Source of the DNA: Rhynchopus sp. YZ270_cl-10
Lineage: Eukaryota; Euglenozoa; Diplonemea; Diplonemida; Diplonemidae
Reading direction: 5' to 3'
Length of the DNA: 64,000 bases
NCBI GenBank assembly: GCA_964035575.1
Contig: OZ037859.1
Span: 1,528,228-1,592,227 of the forward strand
Below are positions 46,576 to 59,200 of the stretch, piece after piece. The number at the start of each line of letters is the position of its first letter. Position 1 is the stretch's first letter. A program made the translations under genes and the position numbers. The notes under the pieces were generated by a model, which made no database searches, had not been told where the DNA came from, and worked only from the letters and a program-made list of their open reading frames with translations.

Positions 46576-49500
46576 ACAAGAAGAAAGCTCGCTAATATGT
46601 GGTTTGGTTATACCTACTTTGTGTTGATGCGATTAAGGTATGAGTAATGATATGTAAACACGCAATGTAACCTAAAATTCACTGGAGAACCTGAATGGCA
46701 CGGAAAAGCATGCATGAGGCATGATGGGGTGGGTATGAGGCATTTTGCTCCGCCGTGAATTATTATGAATACAGCTGACATGAGTGATTAATATGTACAG
46801 AGTAATTGATTATAGTAACGTGTTATAAACTGTAGCAAGATGGTATAGTTTAGAGGTATTTCGCTCTGCAGCTTATTTATGGCAGGATTTGGGCTCTAAT
46901 AACAACTGATTGCACTAAATACTGCTAAAAACAGCAGGTTTGTGTAGTTGAGAGGCTATTTGGCTCCGCAGAGAATATTGACTGCAATAAGCTGGTGTGG
47001 CCACAAACGCGAAAAGAGCTTGCTAAAATGGTGTGGTTGAGGCATTGGTGGTAGTAGTACAGAAAAGCTCACAAACGGAGGCATGGTCTGCGCGCAACGT
47101 TGGGATCTGACGCAATTTATACTAATATTTGTTCCTCTACGAATTTTTTAGATTTCTATGAAAATTGAAAGCTCTAACACTAACATTTGGCAGGAGGCTC
47201 TGGGTGAGAAGACATTTGAGTTTCCCCACGTACCACTTAACTGTGGAGATATTGGGTTCACAATTTGGGTATAGGATATAAAATCTACGACAGGATGTAG
47301 CTTCTAATATTATGCTAAAAACAGCAGGTTCGTGTTATTGAATATTTGGATATTTTGCTCACGCAGCAAATATGCTGCCACATAACAGACTGGTGTGGTT
47401 GTGAACCTATTTGGCTCAATATCACTAATATGTGAGAAAAAAGCTCGCAACGTTTCACCATGTAAATAATATGGTGGATAAAAACTGATACATGCATTTT
47501 TAGGTTAAGAATATACCCTTTTCGCAGCGTAAATTGACCCCATCACAGCACGCACAGACTACGGAGAATCAAAAATCAAAATCTTTCAATGAATAATGTG
47601 GTTGAGTCTCAATGAGAGACTATTTTATTTCTATGATATTAATACTGACATATTCGAATAGAGAAGATAGTTTGCTAAAGTGTTGGCGGATTTATTTCAT
47701 TTGTGCATGGAAGAAAGGTTGCTAAAATGTAGGAGCAGGAGGGTGTGGTTGAGAGGCACTTTGCTCCACCGCTTATATTCACTGCTAATGTAGAACAGGC
47801 TGATTGTTATTAGGCTATTTAGATCCGCCGCTAATAATGACTGATTCTCAGAAAAATTATGTGTCGCAGGATGGTGTGGTTCAAAGGCTCCTCCGCTAAT
47901 AATAACATAAAAATACGTCTGCAGTTCGCTTTTAGTGCCAGGTTTTTGACAGAACTTTTGCTCATAATATTCAGGAGTGAAGAAAGTCGGTAGATTATTT
48001 CACGGTGTGGGTGTGAAGATAATTTGCTCTTCAGGTAATGGTAGATAATGGTACATGTGTATGTAAGAAGTCTTGGTAAAAATTGGCAGAGAGTTGTACC
48101 GACCGGTTTAGTCCAGAAAAACTCTTCCATAATATTCCATTATAATAAAGCTCGCTGAAACATGACATCTCAGGTGTGGTTGAGAGACAGACTATTTGGC
48201 CACTACCAATAATGAGTACTACCAGATAGCTATTGGTTAGAGCTGGTTTTGAACCTCATTTGGCCCCATATCATTTCTGAGTCTAATGTCTACAAATTAT
48301 CTCGCTTTTTTGTGGCAGGTTTGTGTGGTTCAGCACCGCAAATGCTGACTTTCACATATTTCAATTTGGTGTAGTCTTAAAGCCATGTATCTATAAAGGC
48401 AATTACTCATAGATTTACCTGCACTTACTCATGCATGTACACGTAGAAGGACTCTTACATATGTTAATAGAGGGCGCTTGTGAGTATAAATAGCTCTGAC
48501 ACTACTAACGCGAACACAGTAACCTTACCTAAAGTACCTGACATCCTGGTGAGCACCCTCCTCGCTTCACTGATATGTTCTCTCTCTCGAGCATTCCCTC
48601 ACCCAAAAATACATACAAATCTACAAAAAAACTCCCAAATCAGGACTGCCTAACTTCAAAAATTTTTCTGGGGGGGCACTGCCCCCCCAGACCCCCCGTG
48701 CTCCACTCGCCTTCACGCTGCGCGTAAAGGCTCGCTCCGCTCTCCCTCGCGCCCCCACCACGCTGCGCGTGGTGGGTGCGCTCGGTCGAAATTTTGTACC
48801 CCTCAAACCCGTAATAATTAGATACCCAGAGGCAGAAATAGTGAAAAAAAATTATTTTGACCAAATTTTAGGTGCTCTAAAGTGGAATCTGACCCCCATG
48901 TCCAGGTTATAAAAATGCTCTATGAGTCCATTAAAGCAACAGATTTCACATTTTGAGTAGTTGTGGTTAAATGTGGCGTAATTTTACGGCTATTTTATAC
49001 AGAATACATGGTAGTACAGGGTATTCGTACTCATTTTTAATTTTAAAATATTGCCAGAAAATGCTAACATCCAAACCCAGTACATTACGTCGTTTTTGGG
49101 CCCCAGTCTACCGGAGTGTCATATCAGAAATACTGGGACCACGCGATCCAGCAATCCCGCAGCGTCGCCATTTTGTACCCCTCAAACCCGTAATAATTAG
49201 ATACCCAGAGGCAGAAATAGTGAAAAAAAATTATTTTGACCAAATTTTAGGTGCTCTAAAGTGGAATCTGACCCCCATGTCCAGGTTATAAAAATGCTCT
49301 ATGAGTCCATTAAAGCAACAGATTTCACATTTTGAGTAGTTGTGGTTAAATGTGGCGTAATTTTACGGCTATTTTATACAGAATACATGGTAGTACAGGG
49401 TATTCGTACTCATTTTTAATTTTAAAATATTGCCAGAAAATGCTAACATCCAAACCCAGTACATTACGTCGTTTTTGGGCCCCAGTCTACCGGAGTGTCA

Positions 49501-49579
49501 TATCAGAAATACTGGGACCACGCGATCCAGCAATCCCGCAGCGTCGCCATTTTGTACCCCTCAAACCCGTAATAATTAG
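46576..49579 (+). repeat. Duplicated block B2 (gene-free)
   Basis: Second B copy with two 379-bp units (starting 48792 and 49171, then a fragment at 49550), the GC hairpin patch and the TATA-like site at 48485. B2 and B3 look identical where I compared them; both lack the 14-bp duplication of B1. Confidence 0.9.
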
Positions 49580-51083
49580 AAACCCGCAAACCCGCAAACC
49601 CGCAAACCCGCAAACCCGCAAACCCGCAAACCCGCAAACCCGCAAACCCGCAAACCCGCAAACCCGCAAACCCGTAAACCCGCAAACCCGCAAACCCGCA
49701 AACCCGCAAACCCGCAAACCCGCAAACCCGCAAACCCGCAAACCCGCAAACCCGCAAACCCGCAAACCCGTAAACCCGCAAACCCGCAAACCCGCAAACC
49801 CGCAAACCCGCAAACCCGCAAACCCGCAAACCCGCAAACCCGCAAACCCGCAAACCCGCAAACCCGCAAACCCGTAAACCCGCAAACCCGCAAACCCGCA
49901 AACCCGCAAACCCGCAAACCCGCAAACCCGCAAACCCGCAAACCCGCAAACCCGCAAACCCGCAAACCCGCAAACCCGTAAACCCGCAAACCCGCAAACC
50001 CGCAAACCCGCAAACCCGCAAACCCGCAAACCCGCAAACCCGCAAACCCGCAAACCCGCAAACCCGCAAACCCGCAAACCCGCAAACCCGTAAACCCGCA
50101 AACCCGCAAACCCGCAAACCCGCAAACCCGCAAACCCGTAAACCCGCAAACCCGCAAACCCGCAAACCCGCAAACCCGCAAACCCGCAAACCCGCAAACC
50201 CGCAAACCCGCAAACCCGCAAACCCGCAAACCCGCAAACCCGCAAACCCGCAAACCCGCAAACCCGCAAACCCGCAAACCCGCAAACCCGCAAACCCGCA
50301 AACCCGCAAACCCGCAAACCCGCAAACCCGTAAACCCGCAAACCCGCAAACCCGCAAACCCGCAAACCCGCAAACCCGTAAACCCGCAAACCCGCAAACC
50401 CGCAAACCCGCAAACCCGCAAACCCGCAAACCCGCAAACCCGCAAACCCGCAAACCCGCAAACCCGCAAACCCGCAAACCCGCAAACCCGCAAACCCGCA
50501 AACCCGCAAACCCGCAAACCCGCAAACCCGCAAACCCGCAAACCCGCAAACCCGCAAACCCGCAAACCCGCAAACCCGCAAACCCGCAAACCCGCAAACC
50601 CGCAAACCCGCAAACCCGCAAACCCGCAAACCCGCAAACCCGCAAACCCGCAAACCCGCAAACCCGCAAACCCGCAAACCCGCAAACCCGCAAACCCGCA
50701 AACCCGCAAACCCGCAAACCCGCAAACCCGCAAACCCGCAAACCCGCAAACCCGCAAACCCGCAAACCCGCAAACCCGCAAACCCGCAAACCCGCAAACC
50801 CGCAAACCCGCAAACCCGCAAACCCGCAAACCCGCAAACCCGCAAACCCGCAAACCCGCAAACCCGCAAACCCGCAAACCCGCAAACCCGCAAACCCGCA
50901 AACCCGCAAACCCGCAAACCCGCAAACCCGCAAACCCGCAAACCCGCAAACCCGCAAACCCGCAAACCCGCAAACCCGCAAACCCGCAAACCCGCAAACC
51001 CGCAAACCCGCAAACCCGCAAACCCGCAAACCCGCAAACCCGCAAACCCGCAAACCCGCAAACCCGCAAACCCGCAAACCCGT
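49580..51083 (+). repeat. AAACCCGC satellite array 6, 188 units
   Basis: 1504 bp. Variants near 49675 and 49771 match the first two of array 7 in position; later ones (50091, 50139, 50331, 50379) match array 5. It ends in AAACCCGT like array 5. Confidence 0.97.
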
Positions 51084-54000
51084 ACAAGAAGAAAGCTCGC
51101 TAATATGTGGTTTGGTTATACCTACTTTGTGTTGATGCGATTAAGGTATGAGTAATGATATGTAAACACGCAATGTAACCTAAAATTCACTGGAGAACCT
51201 GAATGGCACGGAAAAGCATGCATGAGGCATGATGGGGTGGGTATGAGGCATTTTGCTCCGCCGTGAATTATTATGAATACAGCTGACATGAGTGATTAAT
51301 ATGTACAGAGTAATTGATTATAGTAACGTGTTATAAACTGTAGCAAGATGGTATAGTTTAGAGGTATTTCGCTCTGCAGCTTATTTATGGCAGGATTTGG
51401 GCTCTAATAACAACTGATTGCACTAAATACTGCTAAAAACAGCAGGTTTGTGTAGTTGAGAGGCTATTTGGCTCCGCAGAGAATATTGACTGCAATAAGC
51501 TGGTGTGGCCACAAACGCGAAAAGAGCTTGCTAAAATGGTGTGGTTGAGGCATTGGTGGTAGTAGTACAGAAAAGCTCACAAACGGAGGCATGGTCTGCG
51601 CGCAACGTTGGGATCTGACGCAATTTATACTAATATTTGTTCCTCTACGAATTTTTTAGATTTCTATGAAAATTGAAAGCTCTAACACTAACATTTGGCA
51701 GGAGGCTCTGGGTGAGAAGACATTTGAGTTTCCCCACGTACCACTTAACTGTGGAGATATTGGGTTCACAATTTGGGTATAGGATATAAAATCTACGACA
51801 GGATGTAGCTTCTAATATTATGCTAAAAACAGCAGGTTCGTGTTATTGAATATTTGGATATTTTGCTCACGCAGCAAATATGCTGCCACATAACAGACTG
51901 GTGTGGTTGTGAACCTATTTGGCTCAATATCACTAATATGTGAGAAAAAAGCTCGCAACGTTTCACCATGTAAATAATATGGTGGATAAAAACTGATACA
52001 TGCATTTTTAGGTTAAGAATATACCCTTTTCGCAGCGTAAATTGACCCCATCACAGCACGCACAGACTACGGAGAATCAAAAATCAAAATCTTTCAATGA
52101 ATAATGTGGTTGAGTCTCAATGAGAGACTATTTTATTTCTATGATATTAATACTGACATATTCGAATAGAGAAGATAGTTTGCTAAAGTGTTGGCGGATT
52201 TATTTCATTTGTGCATGGAAGAAAGGTTGCTAAAATGTAGGAGCAGGAGGGTGTGGTTGAGAGGCACTTTGCTCCACCGCTTATATTCACTGCTAATGTA
52301 GAACAGGCTGATTGTTATTAGGCTATTTAGATCCGCCGCTAATAATGACTGATTCTCAGAAAAATTATGTGTCGCAGGATGGTGTGGTTCAAAGGCTCCT
52401 CCGCTAATAATAACATAAAAATACGTCTGCAGTTCGCTTTTAGTGCCAGGTTTTTGACAGAACTTTTGCTCATAATATTCAGGAGTGAAGAAAGTCGGTA
52501 GATTATTTCACGGTGTGGGTGTGAAGATAATTTGCTCTTCAGGTAATGGTAGATAATGGTACATGTGTATGTAAGAAGTCTTGGTAAAAATTGGCAGAGA
52601 GTTGTACCGACCGGTTTAGTCCAGAAAAACTCTTCCATAATATTCCATTATAATAAAGCTCGCTGAAACATGACATCTCAGGTGTGGTTGAGAGACAGAC
52701 TATTTGGCCACTACCAATAATGAGTACTACCAGATAGCTATTGGTTAGAGCTGGTTTTGAACCTCATTTGGCCCCATATCATTTCTGAGTCTAATGTCTA
52801 CAAATTATCTCGCTTTTTTGTGGCAGGTTTGTGTGGTTCAGCACCGCAAATGCTGACTTTCACATATTTCAATTTGGTGTAGTCTTAAAGCCATGTATCT
52901 ATAAAGGCAATTACTCATAGATTTACCTGCACTTACTCATGCATGTACACGTAGAAGGACTCTTACATATGTTAATAGAGGGCGCTTGTGAGTATAAATA
53001 GCTCTGACACTACTAACGCGAACACAGTAACCTTACCTAAAGTACCTGACATCCTGGTGAGCACCCTCCTCGCTTCACTGATATGTTCTCTCTCTCGAGC
53101 ATTCCCTCACCCAAAAATACATACAAATCTACAAAAAAACTCCCAAATCAGGACTGCCTAACTTCAAAAATTTTTCTGGGGGGGCACTGCCCCCCCAGAC
53201 CCCCCGTGCTCCACTCGCCTTCACGCTGCGCGTAAAGGCTCGCTCCGCTCTCCCTCGCGCCCCCACCACGCTGCGCGTGGTGGGTGCGCTCGGTCGAAAT
53301 TTTGTACCCCTCAAACCCGTAATAATTAGATACCCAGAGGCAGAAATAGTGAAAAAAAATTATTTTGACCAAATTTTAGGTGCTCTAAAGTGGAATCTGA
53401 CCCCCATGTCCAGGTTATAAAAATGCTCTATGAGTCCATTAAAGCAACAGATTTCACATTTTGAGTAGTTGTGGTTAAATGTGGCGTAATTTTACGGCTA
53501 TTTTATACAGAATACATGGTAGTACAGGGTATTCGTACTCATTTTTAATTTTAAAATATTGCCAGAAAATGCTAACATCCAAACCCAGTACATTACGTCG
53601 TTTTTGGGCCCCAGTCTACCGGAGTGTCATATCAGAAATACTGGGACCACGCGATCCAGCAATCCCGCAGCGTCGCCATTTTGTACCCCTCAAACCCGTA
53701 ATAATTAGATACCCAGAGGCAGAAATAGTGAAAAAAAATTATTTTGACCAAATTTTAGGTGCTCTAAAGTGGAATCTGACCCCCATGTCCAGGTTATAAA
53801 AATGCTCTATGAGTCCATTAAAGCAACAGATTTCACATTTTGAGTAGTTGTGGTTAAATGTGGCGTAATTTTACGGCTATTTTATACAGAATACATGGTA
53901 GTACAGGGTATTCGTACTCATTTTTAATTTTAAAATATTGCCAGAAAATGCTAACATCCAAACCCAGTACATTACGTCGTTTTTGGGCCCCAGTCTACCG

Positions 54001-54087
54001 GAGTGTCATATCAGAAATACTGGGACCACGCGATCCAGCAATCCCGCAGCGTCGCCATTTTGTACCCCTCAAACCCGTAATAATTAG
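51084..54087 (+). repeat. Duplicated block B3 (gene-free)
   Basis: Third B copy, same structure as B2: TATA-like site at 52993, hairpin patch near 53176-53295, and two 379-bp units starting at 53300 and 53679 with a fragment at 54058. Confidence 0.9.
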
Positions 54088-54983
54088 AAACCCGCAAACC
54101 CGCAAACCCGCAAACCCGCAAACCCGCAAACCCGCAAACCCGCAAACCCGCAAACCCGCAAACCCGCAAACCCGCAAACCCGTAAACCCGCAAACCCGCA
54201 AACCCGCAAACCCGCAAACCCGCAAACCCGCAAACCCGCAAACCCGCAAACCCGCAAACCCGCAAACCCGCAAACCCGTAAACCCGCAAACCCGCAAACC
54301 CGCAAACCCGCAAACCCGCAAACCCGCAAACCCGCAAACCCGCAAACCCGCAAACCCGCAAACCCGCAAACCCGCAAACCCGCAAACCCGCAAACCCGCA
54401 AACCCGCAAACCCGCAAACCCGTAAACCCGCAAACCCGCAAACCCGTAAACCCGCAAACCCGCAAACCCGCAAACCCGCAAACCCGCAAACCCGCAAACC
54501 CGCAAACCCGCAAACCCGCAAACCCGTAAACCCGCAAACCCGCAAACCCGCAAACCCGCAAACCCGCAAACCCGCAAACCCGCAAACCCGCAAACCCGCA
54601 AACCCGCAAACCCGCAAACCCGCAAACCCGCAAACCCGCAAACCCGCAAACCCGCAAACCCGCAAACCCGCAAACCCGCAAACCCGCAAACCCGCAAACC
54701 CGCAAACCCGCAAACCCGCAAACCCGCAAACCCGCAAACCCGCAAACCCGCAAACCCGCAAACCCGCAAACCCGCAAACCCGCAAACCCGCAAACCCGCA
54801 AACCCGCAAACCCGCAAACCCGCAAACCCGCAAACCCGCAAACCCGCAAACCCGCAAACCCGCAAACCCGCAAACCCGCAAACCCGCAAACCCGCAAACC
54901 CGCAAACCCGCAAACCCGCAAACCCGCAAACCCGCAAACCCGCAAACCCGCAAACCCGCAAACCCGCAAACCCGCAAACCCGC
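54088..54983 (+). repeat. AAACCCGC satellite array 7, 112 units
   Basis: 896 bp, exactly 112 units, with AAACCCGT variants near 54183, 54279, 54423, 54447 and 54527. Right flank is the H-block junction. Confidence 0.97.
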
Positions 54984-55194
54984 ACAAGAAGAAAGCTCGC
55001 TAAAATGTAGGAGGCTGGTGTGGTTGTGAACAGAACTTATTTTTTATTGTCTGAAGGTTTTGCATTTTTACAAATGTGAATGCCGAAAAAATTGAATAGA
55101 AAAATGAATTAAACTTGGCTCACCCCTCATTTCTCTTTTCATAGCACTTTTGTACTCACACACCAAAAACAGGTGAACTATTTCTCAAAAAACT

Positions 55195-55759
55195 ATGAAC
55201 ACCATGAAGATTAAGCGGAAGCCAGTGCCCTTTGTGCAGAAGAAAGATGCACCAAGCATGTTGGCGGTGTTCAATGTGCAGGATCAAGCTCCTCATGAGA
55301 ATGAGGAATTGCCACCAATTCCAGTGTGCTCCCAGAAGAAGGAGACAGTACTAACGAAGGTACAGGAGCAAGGCGTTAAAACAGAGGAGCAAACTCAGAA
55401 GGACTCTGTGCTTCCGTCAGAACAGGCCGCAGCATTGGAAATTCCTGTTTCTGCAGAAAGCTTTTCCTCAGTGACTGAAGAGCTGAAAGAGGTGAAACAG
55501 ACTGTCTCAGATCTCAAGAAACAGCTGAACGAAGTGTTCCTTCTGTGTCAGGACATGAAAAAGGTATGTATCAACTTTTCAAGTATCACTTTCAACAACT
55601 CAAACTCAACAGGAGCTAGACAGAAAGAGAAAGCGCGAAGCAGCAGAAGACGAAAAAATGGAAAAGACGTGTTATGCTCACGAATGCTCTAGTACTTGGA
55701 GGGGAAGGGAATTTCAACACAAAGGTGCTCTTTTCCAGCACAATAAAGCACATCATTAG
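55195..55759 (+). CDS. Helitron accessory protein (H3)
   Basis: Exons 55195-55563 and 55613-55759, 171 residues. Two adjacent residues in exon 2 differ from H1 and H2 (Met-Glu instead of Ile-Ala, just before the finger); the C2H2-like finger and intron are unchanged. Confidence 0.65.
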
Positions 55760-56291
55760 AGAATAATTTATTTTTTTTCGTTTGGGGGTATTTCTTATCG
55801 CAGAGAATGTGCAAATTACTTCTTCCTGCGCAAAAATATGGGTTCCCCTTTTTTTAATGCACATGCAGATTGGTTTTAATTTTTGTCAAAATTTTCAAGA
55901 TCATTTTTTAATTATTTTTTTTTGAAAACTTAGTTGTGAGACTTTTTTATTTTCCTTCTTGAAAACTCAAAACTTTCTCCCACCCACCATTTTATATTTT
56001 CTACAATACAATTTCTAGCAATTTATCACAACTATTCAAAACTAACATAACAGTGGTCTGGGTACTTTACTTTTTGCAAAAAAAAAAATGAAAAGACAAC
56101 GAAAGCGAGGAAAGATCTGATGATGGGCACACTAATAAGAAGGCTAATACAAAGACAACATAAGCTGAAGAGGGAAACACTTCCCCAAAACGAAAGAGAG
56201 TTTAATGAGAATTAATATTTCTATTCACATTGTTTCCCAGATTCCTTCTTTCTTCACATACATTAGCATAGGAACACATGGCATAAATAAT

Positions 56292-59200
56292 ATGAAAAGG
56301 CAACGTAGTGAGAGCGGGTCTGCGGATGGGCGTGCTGACAAAAAGCCTAAGACAACAAAAGAAGCAACACAGGAGGCAGAAGAAGATGATACAGAAGCTT
56401 TTCAAAAACAGACTGGAGAGGATGATGAAGAAAAGGAAAAAACAGAAGATGAGCGCAATGAACCTACAACAGTAGAATGCAGTACAAAACGGAAGAGGGG
56501 AGATGATGAACCAAGAAGTGCGCAGGAGCAGAAACCTTTCATTTGTGAAAACTGTGGTGCCAGCTTTGCAGTAGATAAACAGCTCAAAGCACACAAAAAA
56601 GGCTCAAAAAAATGCAAAAAAACGTGTCCAAAGTGCAGAATTACGTTTTCTAATTTCCTTGAGAGGCACAATCATCAGAAGGGCTGCACAGGTGGGTTTC
56701 AGGAAGCACCTTCTACTCCTTCTCCTCAGGAAGCACCTTCTACTCCTGATGTGCCACCCCCCAAGAAGCAAAAACTGGATAAGACTTCAGACGGCCGTTT
56801 CAAATGTCCTAATTGCGATGCTACATACAAACGTATTCACAAATTGACGGAGCATCTGAAAAAATGTCAACCTGCCTGTACTCTTTGTAGGCGCAGTTTT
56901 TCATCACCTCTGCAGGCACAGAAGGAAAATCATGCGTGCTTAGGAAAACTTTGCTGTGAGCACTGTGGGGAAGAATTCACCGAGGTTAAAAACATGAAAT
57001 CACATGCAGCAACCTGCGAAAAAACATGTCCGTACTGCTATGCACAGTTTGCAGAGGTAAATATTCTACTGAAACACATCACACAATACTGCCTGAGGTT
57101 CAAAACTCTCAATTGCAAAATGGACTATCTTTCATACATTTTGCTTGGACAGGATGAGAGAGAGTTACAAAAGGAGAATGTGAGTGCTATAACACCTGCA
57201 CTGTCTGCTAGTGTTGCAGCAGTTTTGTGTTTGGCAGCCATAGAACTTCCCCAGTACTTTGACTTCAACGATTACACACCGCCGTTATTTTCCTGGCTGT
57301 TCCATTCAGCTGAAGTATTTCGCATTTCGGCGTTAAGGACTTCTTCAAGGCCATACTATGCCACACAGGATAATCTGCTAAGGTTCCAAAAAGTGCTGCT
57401 GTGGTCACACATAAATGTTCCCTTGATTAAGGACAACAAACCAAAATCTCACACCTTCAACGACTGTGTGGTCGACATCATGCAAAAAAAATGGGATCTC
57501 AGAAAGCTAAAGTCACTTGAAACAAAAAGGCAGCAGACGTATACCAAACTTGATGAGCTTGAGGAGGTTAAAGCTAGGATTTTTTTGCTTGAGCATGAGG
57601 CCAGTTTTGTTACGCTGAGAAACGTGGACCCAATGTCAAAAATGGTGTTCGACCCAGCTTCTGTGGAGGAAGCAAAGTCTATATGGAGTGCACGGCAAAT
57701 AAGAAACCTCAAGGAGCTCATGATCAAAGAGCAGAACCTCATGGGGGAGCTTATAGAGAAACATTCCAAAGCTGATTTTGACGTTGTACAGTCAGAGGCA
57801 AAATACATGTCTGGGACCCTGTTTCACGAAGCAGAGTTTCAGATGGAAAAACAGAGCAGTATTGTTGAGGAACAAAGAGCTGATCTAAACAGAAAGCTGC
57901 AGAGACAGGGAGTCAAAAAAATATTCACCTACCGGCACCTGGGGGCAGCACTGCGCGAAGAGGTGGATGACAGCATTAAGAAGCACTCATGCGGAGAGAT
58001 GGACAAACCCTGCAAGCATTGCGGGGCATTGCTGTTTCGTGGAGAGTCATCAAAAATATGCTGCACTGGTGGAAAGGTGTCCCTGCCAGATATGCCCAAA
58101 ATAATCAGCCAAGACCACCTTGAACTTCTTCAGGACAAATTCTACAAAAGGGTTTCAATTCAGCTGAACGCATTCTTCGCGATGGTAGAGAACAAAATCC
58201 GCCGAGACAGCCGTGTGCCAAAGGGCTTCTCAGCAGTGGCTCTGGAAGGTAGGGGATTAAAAAAATTCAATGGCTTTTATGACGATGCTCTCACAGAGTC
58301 CTGGTTTGTTGATCCAAACGTCAGCAGCACAGACAATAAAAAAAGCATGACTGGAGGGGTCCTCCCTGACAATCTTCTTGGTCTTGCTGAGAAGTGTCAT
58401 CTTCTTCTTGGAGACAATGCATTTGCAGCAAAGTTCAAAGCAATTTCACAGCAGTATAAGGGTCGCGAGGATGAGCTGAAGAAGATGAGGATTGACTTCC
58501 ATGAAGTCCTGGCAAGCAAGACAGGGTCAGAATATACAACCGATGAGGCAAAGGGTGCTGTTAAGATGTTCTACACCATCGATGAAGCCGCACCTGCAGA
58601 GCGCAAATTTACTGTGTACCCAATGTTTACGTGTGCTGAAAATGGGGGTAAGGATCCAAAGTGGAACGCACCAATCATCATTGATGACTTTAACCAACTC
58701 TATGAACTGCTTTCATATCCATTAGCCCATCTGAATCCCACCGAGAATAATGGGTTCCGCCTGAAGATGCCTCACAGGGTGGTGAACCGCGGAGCTGCAT
58801 CTGACAGTGATGATGATGATGATGATGATGCCCAAAACACGAACAACCCTGAACCAACAGCACCAAACCCTGAAGCGCTCAACAGCGGTGAAAAGGATGA
58901 TGCGATGCAGGTAGACCCTGAAGAGTGGAATGGTGGATGGGAACGTTGTGCAGAAGAAGACAGAGCTGTGGACTCAATGCATGAGGTTCTTCGCAACGCT
59001 ACTAACCTAGCTGAAACGACACCATCTTCAACATTCATCTCAGCAAAGCAGTACGCAACATATCTCATGCACCACCGTCCGAACAGCAGCAAAGACCCGT
59101 TGTCCTACAACCCCCTGCTCATGCATGGAACGCTGACACAGCAGTTCTTCATCGACATGGCGATGCGTGGCATGTATCAGCGACTGAAATACCATATTGT

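Noticed and set aside
15370-54983. AAACCCGC arrays as CRISPR arrays
   Set aside because: The units are contiguous 8-bp repeats without unique spacers, in a eukaryotic genome.
32424-54987. Long frames with NPQTRKPA or RVCGFAGL repeats across the AAACCCGC arrays
   Set aside because: An 8-bp repeat reads as an eight-residue period in every frame; these are translations of satellite DNA.
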